Shown piece by piece: positions 1 through 4,895 of a stretch of DNA of 5,461 nt (positions are counted from its first letter, which is position 1; each line of letters opens with the position of its first letter). Source of the stretch: Actinomycetota bacterium. Lineage in GTDB: Bacteria; Actinomycetota; Acidimicrobiia; Acidimicrobiales; GCA-2861595. The notes beneath the pieces were generated by a model. It was not told the DNA's origin. It searched no databases and worked only from the letters and a program-made list of their open reading frames with translations. The stretch covers positions 1 through 5,461 of the forward strand of contig JADDQT010000155.1 in assembly GCA_016781225.1 (NCBI GenBank). Reading direction: 5' to 3'. The translations under genes and the position numbers were made by a program.

Positions 1-994
1 GGGCATGGGCCGTGTAGAGCGCCGCCCCCAACGCCGTGCCCGCGTCGCCCGCGGCGGGCTGCACCCAGATGCGCTCGAATGGTCCCTGCTCAGCGAGGCG
101 GGTGTTCGCCACGCAGTTGAGGGCCACGCCGCCGGCCATGGTGAGGTCGGTGTGGCCGGTCTGGCCGTGCAGCCAACGAGCCAGGTCGAGAAGGACCTCC
201 TCCAGCCGGGTCTGGACACTGGAGGCGAGGTCGGCGTAATCGGTCCCCCACTCCTGGCCACGGGTGTGGCGGGGCACGAAGTCGCTCCAGTCGATCGCCG
301 CCACGGAGAAGCCGCCGTCGTCGCCGGCACGCACCGCCTCCCGCAGCTGGGGGAGGAACCGCGGCTCGCCGTAGGCGGCGAGGGCCATGACCTTGTACTC
401 GTCCGAGGACCGGCGGAACCCGAGGTGCTCGGTGACCTCCTCGTACATGAGGCCGAGTGAGTGGGGCAGCTGCTGGGAGGCCAGCACCTCGAGGTCACCG
501 TCGACGCAGCTGCCGGCCAGGTGGGACGCCCGTTCACCCCGGCCGTCGAGCACGAGGACGCTGGAGGTGGGATAGGGGGCGGCCAGGTGAGCCGAGGCGG
601 CGTGGGCCACGTGATGGGGCACGAAGTTCACCCGCTCGGGGTCGAGGTCGGGGAGCGCGGCCCGCAGGAACAGCGGGGCCTGGCGGGCGTAGAGGGTGCG
701 CAGGCCCTCCCACCCTCCGGCGGTCATCTCATCGACGCTCTGGCCGGTGGGCGGTGCAAGCGCCGGCTCGTAGGAGTACGCCACCGCGTCCAGCTCCGCC
801 GGTTCCACGCCGGCGTGCTGCAGGCACCAGGCCGCGGCCTGCTCGGGCATCTCCCAGGTGGAGAAGGGCACGGCCTGCTTACCGTGCTTGCGCCGGCTGA
901 AGCGCTCCTCCTCGGCGGCGGCCACGACCTCGCCGTCGACCACGAGTGCCGCCGCAGGGTCGTGAAAAACCGAGTTGATGCCGAGTACACGCAT
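1..994 (-). CDS. NodU/CmcH-family carbamoyltransferase, N-terminal part (runs off the left edge)
   Basis: The frame opens at ATG 994-992 and reads without a stop for 331 codons to the left edge, so the C-terminus is missing. Members of this family transfer a carbamoyl group from carbamoyl phosphate, via carbamoyl-AMP, to a hydroxyl of a sugar, antibiotic or Nod-factor substrate. Visible hallmarks of the Kae1-like N-terminal domain are GINSVFHDPAAALV (residues 5-18), EEERFSRRKH (28-37), the metal-binding HHVAHAASAH block (127-136), VLDGRGE (148-154), AGGVALNCVANTRL (287-300) and VQPAAGDAGTALGAAL (311-326). Family knowledge assigns metal and nucleotide roles to the His pair and to the Asp of GDAG. 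The start is supported by a strong ribosome binding site 5 nt upstream and by GIN-x-HD lying at the usual distance from the N-terminus. The substrate cannot be told. The gene runs divergently from the EEP hydrolase gene. Confidence 0.93.
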   Translation of the reverse strand, partial: MRVLGINSVFHDPAAALVVDGEVVAAAEEERFSRRKHGKQAVPFSTWEMPEQAAAWCLQHAGVEPAELDAVAYSYEPALAPPTGQSVDEMTAGGWEGLRTLYARQAPLFLRAALPDLDPERVNFVPHHVAHAASAHLAAPYPTSSVLVLDGRGERASHLAGSCVDGDLEVLASQQLPHSLGLMYEEVTEHLGFRRSSDEYKVMALAAYGEPRFLPQLREAVRAGDDGGFSVAAIDWSDFVPRHTRGQEWGTDYADLASSVQTRLEEVLLDLARWLHGQTGHTDLTMAGGVALNCVANTRLAEQGPFERIWVQPAAGDAGTALGAALYTAHA

Positions 995-998
995 GGCT

Positions 999-1005
999 AC
1001 CTCCC
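999..1005 (-). promoter_or_regulatory. Ribosome binding site of the carbamoyltransferase gene
   Basis: On the minus strand this reads GGGAGGT, four bases before ATG 994-992. It fixes the start codon. Confidence 0.75.
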
Positions 1006-1068
1006 GCCGGCATGACCCCCATGGGCTCTAAAGGTCGCGACTTGCAGCCCAAGTGCTTCGAGAGGCGA

Positions 1069-1097
1069 ACCCTACCCTTGGCCAAGGAAGTAAACAA
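1069..1097 (-). promoter_or_regulatory. Candidate housekeeping promoter for the carbamoyltransferase gene
   Basis: On the minus strand TTGTTT (1097-1092) is followed after 17 bases by TAGGGT (1074-1069). This matches a relaxed -35 and the actinobacterial TANNNT -10. It would give a leader of roughly 65-70 nt. The match comes from base pattern only. The spacer contains the palindrome listed separately. Confidence 0.45.
1076..1087. promoter_or_regulatory. Perfect 12-bp palindrome in the promoter spacer (candidate operator)
   Basis: CCTTGGCCAAGG is identical on both strands and lies wholly between the proposed -35 and -10 of the minus-strand promoter. A protein bound here would block RNA polymerase. 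No regulator gene can be linked to it from this window. Confidence 0.35.
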
Positions 1098-1159
1098 CAG
1101 AAAGAGGATTAACTTCTCCGACTGGGCGGCGCTGCCGGGCGGTCCCGGGCGCTCCGGGC

Positions 1160-1186
1160 GAGGAGAGGGAGCACTAGGTTCTCCTC
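1160..1186 (+). other. Hairpin over a ribosome-binding-like purine run, upstream of the EEP gene
   Basis: GAGGAGA (1160-1166) can pair perfectly with TCTCCTC (1180-1186) around a 13-base loop. The 5' arm and loop hold the purine run AGGAGAGGGAG, which looks like a ribosome binding site. No ATG, GTG or TTG in the EEP frame follows it at a usable distance. It may be a leader structure or the remains of a lost start. Confidence 0.3.
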
Positions 1187-1211
1187 CAGGCTCGAGAGGG
1201 GGCTCGCATCG

Positions 1212-1979
1212 CTGCCACCCACCCTTACCGTCGGCACGCTCAACTGCCGCAACATCGCAGACAACTGGGCGGACAGAGCCGCACTGTTGACGTCGCAGCT
1301 CGCAGAGCTGCAGCCCGACGTCATCGGATTGCAGGAGCTCCGACACTTCTACCCACGGCAGGCCCGCTGGATAGCCAATCAGCTGACCGCCCAGGACCGG
1401 GCGCTGTCATATGAGGTCCATCCCACCTACAAGAGCGGGTGGTGGTGGTTCTGGGAGGGCATCGCCATCCTCACGCGGCTACCCGTCGTGGGAAGAGACC
1501 ACCTTCGTCTGGAAGGCCAGGCCCGGGTCGCCAACGTGGTACGGCTCCGGCTGGTGGACGGCGAGCTGCTCGACTTCTACAACGTCCATCTGGCGTCCGG
1601 AGTGGCCAACGAAGCGCTCCGTACCAAGCAGGCCGGTCAGCTGTTGAACTGGATGGACAGTCGGCCCGGGGTGGCGCAGGTGCTGGTGGGAGATTTCAAC
1701 TCCCGCCCTGCGGCGGCCACTGTGGCACTCCTGTCGGAGCGCCTTCGCTCTGCCTACCAGGCCGTGCACGGCACCGAGCCTTCCCGGACCATTCCAACGC
1801 CCCTCGGCGGCCGTTCGGGTGAGGGCGTCGTCATCGACTACCTGTTCGTCGACGACCGCATCGAGGTCCACGACGCGTGGGTCACCTTCGATCGCGTCGA
1901 CGACAAAGAGCCGCCCGTGGCGGCCTCCGACCACTACGGCCTGGCTGCGTCGATCTCTCTGCGTCCCGAAGGTCTGTGA
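1212..1979 (+). CDS. Endonuclease/exonuclease/phosphatase (EEP) family hydrolase; start uncertain
   Basis: The protein carries the EEP (DNase I-like) metal-hydrolase motifs in order. Numbering from TTG 1287, these are VIGLQEL with the metal-binding Glu17, FYNVHLASG with His101, LVGDFNSRP with Asp136 and Asn138, DYLFVDD with Asp184, and ASDHYGLAA with Ser214-Asp215-His216. Such enzymes cut phosphodiester or phosphomonoester bonds of nucleic acids, lipids or small molecules; the substrate here is unknown. TTG 1287 is the first conventional start, but the same open frame continues upstream and encodes TVGTLNCRN (1227-1253), the usual first beta strand with the conserved Asn. The real N-terminus is therefore further left. 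The frame is open back to 1113 and contains no ATG, GTG or TTG. I begin it at CTG 1212, which follows a GAGAGGGGG run; this start is tentative. No signal peptide is seen. The stop overlaps the GTG of the next gene. Confidence 0.85.
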   Translation: MPPTLTVGTLNCRNIADNWADRAALLTSQLAELQPDVIGLQELRHFYPRQARWIANQLTAQDRALSYEVHPTYKSGWWWFWEGIAILTRLPVVGRDHLRLEGQARVANVVRLRLVDGELLDFYNVHLASGVANEALRTKQAGQLLNWMDSRPGVAQVLVGDFNSRPAAATVALLSERLRSAYQAVHGTEPSRTIPTPLGGRSGEGVVIDYLFVDDRIEVHDAWVTFDRVDDKEPPVAASDHYGLAASISLRPEGL

Positions 1980-2952
1980 GGGCTTCTCACCAAGGGCGTT
2001 CCTACGCCGTCAGCGATGTGGCGGTCGAACGTTTTCCCGGTGTCACGCTGTCGTCGTTCGGCGCAGGCGTCGACGCACGTTCGTACCCAGCGTCGGGATG
2101 GTGGGCTGCTCCCTTCGGTCTCACGGGGCTGAGCTGTCCACACACGTGACGGGCTCGCCACCTACGCGGCGCGGGGGCGGACGATGGGCATACCGTTCCT
2201 CCACCCGTGGGCCAATCGCCTGAGCGAGAGGCGCTTCACCGTGGCGGGGAACGAGGTAGATCTCACCGCTGCCAGTTCGTTGGTCAAGGAAGACGGTAGG
2301 GGCATGCCCATCCACGGACTGGTTGCGGCTTGGCCGCACTGGGAGGTCTTTGGACGCGAGGCGGCCGAGTCGGGAGCTCGCCTCGCCGCTCGCTTGGACT
2401 GGACGCTGCATCCAGAGCTGATGGCCGCTTTTCCCTTCCCTCACGAAGTGGAGATCGAGGCCCACCTCGAAGAAGCCACGCTGAGCATCTTCACAACGCT
2501 GCGTGCCACGGGGCAGGTACCCGTTCCGGTGTCGTTCGGCTATCACCCGTACTTCCGGCTGCCCGACCTGCCACGGGCGGAATGGCAGGTGAGCATGCCG
2601 GTTCGAAGGCGCGTTCTGGTGGATGACGGGATGATCCCCACTGGAGCGAGCGAGACCGTGAGCATACCGCCCGGACCGCTCGGTGGGCGCGTGTACGACG
2701 ACGGCTTCGACGATCTGGAGGACGGGAGCGTCTTCGAGCTGTGGGGAGGGGGGTAGACGCGTCGCTGTGGAGTTCCGTGAGGGTTACTCCGTCGCCATCG
2801 TTTGGGCGCCACCCGAGAAGGAGCTCATCTGCTTCGAGCCCATGACCGCGCGCACCAACGCCCTCGTCTTCGAGGACGACTCGCTGAGGCTGGTCGAGCC
2901 CGGGGCGAGTCACACAGCGGTCTTCTCCATCACGGTCGCCGACATCGATTAG
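1976..2952 (+). pseudogene. Aldose 1-epimerase / galactose-mutarotase-like gene, broken by three apparent frameshifts
   Basis: Pieces of one beta-sandwich sugar mutarotase lie in three frames. GTG 1976 overlaps the EEP stop (GTGA) and opens the first piece, which includes GVTLSSFGAGVDA. It continues in another frame as TFVPSVGMVGCSLRSHGAEL (2077-2136). It then continues in a third frame as GLATYAARGRTMGIPFLHPWANRL through to TGG-GGA-GGG-GGG-TAG near 2756. The tail RRVAVEFREGY to TVADID ends at TAG 2950-2952 after a further shift at a run of six Gs (2748-2753). Family landmarks are PWANRL, IHGL, the catalytic-type His of GYHPYF (His codon 2544-2546) and the CFEPMTARTNAL block containing the expected Glu. 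A gene caller would probably report only 2184-2756. The lesions may be true mutations or sequencing indels. If repaired, the protein would be about 325 aa. Confidence 0.82.
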
Positions 2953-2981
2953 TCGAAGAAGCCGCCGGCGGTGGGCGGACG

Positions 2982-2987
2982 TACACT
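2982..2987 (+). promoter_or_regulatory. Candidate -10 element for the tRNA-Ser fragment
   Basis: TACACT lies eight bases before the first base of the tRNA, so transcription would start almost at its 5' end. No convincing -35 is visible; the region just upstream is the end of the epimerase gene. Confidence 0.3.
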
Positions 2988-2995
2988 AACGATAA

Positions 2996-3039
2996 GGAGA
3001 GGTGCGAGAGCGGCCGAATCGGACTCACTGCTAATGAGT
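2996..3039 (+). tRNA. 5' half of tRNA-Ser(GCU), 3' half absent
   Basis: Every element of the 5' half is present. The acceptor 5' strand is GGAGAGG (2996-3002), followed by TG. The D arm is CGA/TCG closing a GAGCGGCCGAA loop (3005-3021). The anticodon stem is ACTCA/TGAGT around loop CTGCTAA, with anticodon GCT at 3030-3032. From 3040 on there is no recognisable serine variable arm, no TTCRA-type T loop and no matching CCTCTCC acceptor strand in a tRNA context anywhere in the window. The match is too exact to be chance. It is either a truncated pseudogene, a junction scar of an integrated or rearranged element, or a tRNA gene interrupted by a long insert. Confidence 0.8.
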
Positions 3040-3235
3040 CCTCGCCGCTCAGCCTGAAGTGCCGCCTGACCAGCGAAAACTGGCAAAGTCCCCGCTCAGG
3101 TGGCAGAAACCGCGCCGGACGACCGTTGCCAACGCTTGCTGGTAGTTGGTCGTCTATTGCCGTCCCCAGCGGAAACAGAGCGGAAAGTAAATCGGTGGCA
3201 GCCGTGCAGGCGGTCGCGGCTGGCCAGGACGGTGA
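3040..3235 (+). other. Helix-rich stretch after the tRNA fragment (possible structured RNA)
   Basis: No convincing coding frame is present. Several complementary segments occur in order. UGCCGCCUGA (3060-3069) pairs with UCAGGUGGCA (3096-3105) over ten pairs with one G-U. It stacks directly on CCAG/CUGG (3070-3073, 3080-3083) closing a CGAAAA loop. GACGACC (3118-3124) pairs with GGUCGUC (3148-3154). CAGCCG (3199-3204) pairs with CGGCUG (3217-3222), lying inside UUGCCGUCC (3157-3165) paired with GGACGGUGA (3227-3235). I cannot name a family, and base composition alone produces some pairing. Confidence 0.3.
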
Positions 3236-3471
3236 CGGTGCCCATTGATCCCCTCTTGACATGACGAAGCGATGGGTTGTCCACCGGCATGGGCGCCGGG
3301 ATGACGGCTTCCGGATTTCGACCGGGGGTCGGCGAGCTGCTGATTCTGTCGTGGCCAGCGCCGCGGGTTCGAGCGTCGTTCTGTTGCGACATCCGCCGCA
3401 GGTATGGGGTGGTCCCCGTCCCCGACGGCCCCACGTCGTTATGGGGCGCGCCATAAGTGTCCGTTACCGGG
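3236..3471. other. No gene seen in this stretch
   Basis: Open frames exist on both strands, but their translations are low-complexity Arg/Pro/Ser strings without recognisable motifs, typical of GC-rich non-coding DNA. One short inverted repeat (3439-3456) is listed separately. Confidence 0.55.
3439..3456. repeat. Short inverted repeat TTATGG / CCATAA
   Basis: TTATGG and CCATAA flank GGCGCG. The site lies downstream of the minus-strand ZAS gene, past its terminator-like hairpin. It could be an operator or a second hairpin; its role is unknown. Confidence 0.3.
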
Positions 3472-3489
3472 CGCCCCCCGAAGGCGGCG
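3472..3489 (-). terminator. GC-rich UUCG hairpin, candidate terminator of the minus-strand ZAS gene
   Basis: On the minus strand CGCCGCC-TTCG-GGGGGCG forms a seven-position stem with one mismatch and a stable UUCG tetraloop. It begins about 21 bases after the stop of the minus-strand gene. There is no U tract, as is common for terminators in high-GC actinobacteria. Confidence 0.45.
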
Positions 3490-3510
3490 ATAGGTCCACC
3501 GAACCTGTGA

Positions 3511-3750
3511 TCACATCGCCGCCAACTCGCTGGCCAAGCGGCGGAGGCGGGCGGCAGCCAGCGGTGGCGGTCTCGCCTCTCCCAGTCGCCGAAGCGAGCG
3601 CTTGACGAGCAGAGTCGTCTCCGCCATAGACGAACAGTCCCAGCACTCCCGTAGGTGGGCGGCGACTGTGACGCTGGAGGTGCCATGCACCTCGTCGTCG
3701 ACCCAGACGTCGATGGACTTTCTGAGTCGGCGGTGCTGGCCCCGTGTCAC
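3511..3750 (-). CDS. Short ZAS-type (zf-HC2) anti-sigma-like protein, divergent to the sigma gene
   Basis: A 79-aa protein reads from GTG 3750-3748 to TGA 3513-3511. It contains H6, then AHLRECWDC with H32, C36 and C39: the H-x3-C-x2-C zinc motif. The first ligand lies 26 residues before the His, the same spacing as C16 to H42 in the anti-sigma gene at 4384-4680. A His as first ligand is known in ChrR-type proteins. The rest also aligns with that neighbour, with shared patterns such as AET...L.R.GE...A..L.RLR.....LA, so the two look like paralogues. The minus-strand frame is open further up to 3966, but that part lies opposite the conserved sigma coding region and is a shadow. GTG 3750 is preferred because its surroundings mirror those of the sigma GTG. 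No membrane segment is seen, so it is probably cytosolic. Inferred role: a second anti-sigma or redox or metal sensor. Confidence 0.72.
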   Translation of the reverse strand: MTRGQHRRLRKSIDVWVDDEVHGTSSVTVAAHLRECWDCSSMAETTLLVKRSLRRLGEARPPPLAAARLRRLASELAAM

Positions 3751-3755
3751 GCTTC

Positions 3756-3782
3756 GGGAACCCCCAAGCTCACAAGCGTCAT
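3756..3782 (+). promoter_or_regulatory. Candidate ECF-type promoter of the sigma/anti-sigma operon
   Basis: GGGAAC (3756-3761) followed after 16 bases by GTC (3778-3780) resembles the GGAAC and CGTC boxes read by many actinobacterial ECF sigma factors. The transcript would start near 3787 with a leader of roughly 35 nt before GTG 3824. Self-activation by this sigma factor would be usual for the class. Confidence 0.42.
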
Positions 3783-3791
3783 TCCCCGGGG

Positions 3792-3818
3792 AATGCCCGG
3801 ATTCGAGATCGGGTTCCC
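3792..3818 (-). promoter_or_regulatory. Candidate opposing ECF-type promoter of the minus-strand ZAS gene
   Basis: On the minus strand GGGAAC (3818-3813) mirrors the plus-strand box. The expected -10 region reads GGGCATTC, a weaker match with no GTC. It would drive the ZAS gene with a leader of similar length. It overlaps the plus-strand promoter, so the two could not be used at once. Confidence 0.3.
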
Positions 3819-3823
3819 CATGC

Positions 3824-4387
3824 GTGAGCGGATCACCGGCTCCCGGCGAGGGAGGCCAAGGCGACGCCTTTGGCCGATACGTCGTGCCCGAGATCGACGT
3901 CCTGCTCAGGGTGGCACGCACCCTGGTGCCCCGCCCCGCTGACGCCGAGGATCTGGTGCAGGACACCCTGATTCGGGCCTACCGGTCGATCGAGTCCTTC
4001 GACGGCAGCCATCCCCGGGCATGGCTGCTAACCATCATGCGCAACGCCCAGATCAACCGCACCCGCCGCCGCCGCCCCGAGCTTCTCGATGATCCCGACG
4101 CCGCACTTGAACAGTCGGACGAACAGGACGAGCACCGCCATTCTCCGGAGGCGGTCGTGGTAGGGGCCAGCTTTGACGCCGTGGTCGTCGACGCCCTCGA
4201 CGCCCTTCCCGATCGCTTCCGGCAAGTGGTCGAGCTCATCGACGTGGACGGGCTGACCTACGCCGAGGCGGCCGAGGCCATCGGGGCGCCGGTCGGGACC
4301 GTGATGAGCCGGCTGCACCGGGCCCGGACCCGCATCAGGAACCGCCTGGCAGCTGCTGGGCTGGCACCGAGGAGCGGCACGCGATGA
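3824..4387 (+). CDS. ECF-family RNA polymerase sigma factor
   Basis: This 187-aa protein has both sigma domains and nothing more, as expected for an ECF factor. Region 2 covers about residues 18-83, with the core-binding and -10 segment ADAEDLVQDTLIRAYRSI (39-56), then HPRAWLLTIMRNAQINR (63-79) and an RRRRP stretch. A linker rich in D, E and Q follows (about 86-112). Region 4 covers about 119-176, with ALPDRFRQVV (127-136) and the helix-turn-helix LTYAEAAEAIGAPVGTVMSRLHRAR (144-168). The long open frame begins at 3602, but residues before GTG 3824 do not look like a sigma factor, and that GTG lies in the mirrored start arm. No strong ribosome binding site is visible. The stop overlaps the ATG of the anti-sigma gene (ATGA), which points to coupled translation. 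It would direct polymerase to GGAAC-type promoters when released by its anti-sigma factor. The signal is unknown. Confidence 0.93.
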   Translation: MSGSPAPGEGGQGDAFGRYVVPEIDVLLRVARTLVPRPADAEDLVQDTLIRAYRSIESFDGSHPRAWLLTIMRNAQINRTRRRRPELLDDPDAALEQSDEQDEHRHSPEAVVVGASFDAVVVDALDALPDRFRQVVELIDVDGLTYAEAAEAIGAPVGTVMSRLHRARTRIRNRLAAAGLAPRSGTR

Positions 4388-4680
4388 GAAACTGGATACG
4401 ACGGCGACGTGCGGAACGGGAGGCCACCTGCGCCGAGGTGGCCCAGGTCCTGCAGAGCTACCTCGACGGCCATGTCGACGACCTCACCGCCCGTCGGGTC
4501 TCTCGCCATCTCGAGCATTGCCGCCGGTGCGGTCTCGAGGCCGAGACCTACCAGGCCATCAAGGATGCCCTGGCCAGGCGGGGCCGGGAGGTGGACGCCG
4601 AGACCCTGGACCGACTCAGGGCCTTCGGGGCCCGTTTGGCCGAGGAGGGCGGGGCGGGTGAGGCGGACTCGCCCGCCTGA
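4384..4680 (+). CDS. ZAS-type (zf-HC2) anti-sigma factor
   Basis: The 98-aa protein carries C16, H42, C46 and C49 in the pattern C-x25-H-x3-C-x2-C (RHLEHCRRC). This is the zinc-associated anti-sigma signature of RsrA-like proteins, and the 26-residue step from Cys to His equals that of RsrA. YLDGHVDD before it and the helical, charged C-terminal half are typical of the sigma-binding fold. There is no membrane segment, so it is cytosolic and could sense thiol oxidation or metals through the zinc site; that is family knowledge, not shown here. It overlaps the sigma gene by ATGA and the following small gene by one base (TGATG). Tight coupling to the sigma gene makes it the likely cognate inhibitor. 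It resembles the shorter minus-strand protein at 3750-3511. Confidence 0.9.
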   Translation: MRNWIRRRRAEREATCAEVAQVLQSYLDGHVDDLTARRVSRHLEHCRRCGLEAETYQAIKDALARRGREVDAETLDRLRAFGARLAEEGGAGEADSPA

Positions 4681-4853
4681 TGGAGCTGCTCCTGCCCCGC
4701 ACCGACCGCGCCGTGGCCGTTCAGCTGGCCGTTGCGGTCCTAGTCCTGACGGGCGCCTTCGTCGTCTTCCGGCGGGACCGCGATGTGCGGCTCTTGGTGG
4801 TGGGCATAGCGGTCATGGCGGGCGCCTGGTTCGCTCTGCGGTCTCTCCACTGA
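4680..4853 (+). CDS. Small protein with two predicted membrane segments, coupled to the anti-sigma gene
   Basis: The ATG at 4680-4682 shares its A with the anti-sigma stop (TGATG), and the frame runs 57 codons to TGA 4851-4853. Two hydrophobic stretches, about residues 11-30 (AVAVQLAVAVLVLTGAFVVF) and 38-53 (LLVVGIAVMAGAWFAL), are separated by the basic turn RRDRDVR. This suggests a hairpin in the membrane with the positive loop in the cytoplasm. I do not recognise a family. The one-base overlap with the upstream gene is the main evidence that it is translated. It may tether or modulate the sigma/anti-sigma pair, but that is inference. Confidence 0.62.
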   Translation: MELLLPRTDRAVAVQLAVAVLVLTGAFVVFRRDRDVRLLVVGIAVMAGAWFALRSLH

Positions 4854-4875
4854 AGCGCAGGGACCACGCCGGCAA

Positions 4876-4895
4876 GGGGCGCCGGATGCCGCCCC
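4876..4895 (+). terminator. GC-rich hairpin after the sigma operon, candidate terminator
   Basis: GGGGCG (4876-4881) and CGCCCC (4890-4895) pair perfectly around an eight-base loop, 22 bases after the stop of the small membrane protein. No U tract follows. A second short hairpin, GGGG-TTGA-CCCC, lies at 4962-4973. The remaining bases up to 5014 show no clear promoter. Confidence 0.35.

Larger units (their letters stand above)
3747..3827. promoter_or_regulatory. Nested 81-bp dyad holding both divergent starts and likely promoters
   Basis: Three pairs of arms share a centre near 3787. They are TCACGC (3747-3752) with GCGTGA (3822-3827), GGGAACCC (3756-3763) with GGGTTCCC (3811-3818), and the perfect 16-bp palindrome CATTCCCCGGGGAATG (3780-3795). 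The outer arms contain the GTG starts of the minus ZAS gene and the sigma gene at equal positions. Each gene's leader therefore reads GGGGAATG, 15 or 16 bases, GGGTTCCC, three bases, GCGTGA. Confidence 0.7.

Noticed and set aside
879..1346. Long minus-strand frame across the carbamoyltransferase/EEP intergenic region
   Set aside because: It overlaps two well-supported genes in the wrong frames and its translation is low-complexity Arg/Pro/Gly with no motif.
3098..3115. GGTGGCA...ACCGCG resembling the T-box antiterminator bulge
   Set aside because: Three extra bases break the conserved core, no specifier stem is visible, and no amino-acid gene follows.
3235..3257. CCCTCTT preceded by an ATTGATC loop as a possible tRNA 3' half
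   Set aside because: The bases that should form the T stem do not pair and the acceptor would have mismatches.
3256..3261. Consensus -35 hexamer TTGACA
   Set aside because: No TANNNT -10 lies at 16-19 bases and no gene follows on that strand.
3576..3582. CCTCTCC, the exact complement of the tRNA-Ser acceptor strand
   Set aside because: It lies inside the minus-strand ZAS gene and is not preceded by a T arm, so it is not the missing tRNA 3' end.
3261..3605. Plus-strand frame starting with MTKRWVVHRHGRR
   Set aside because: It is Arg/Gly/Pro-rich without motifs, has no good ribosome binding site and overlaps the minus-strand ZAS gene.
2930..3686. Two long overlapping minus-strand frames in the tRNA-ZAS interval
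   Set aside because: The translations show no domain pattern, and one collides with the better-supported ZAS frame. GC-rich DNA yields such frames by chance.
3602..3823. N-terminal extension of the sigma factor from ATG 3602
   Set aside because: The extra 74 residues show no sigma-like pattern, overlap the ZAS gene and the dyad, and would make the protein unusually long for an ECF factor.
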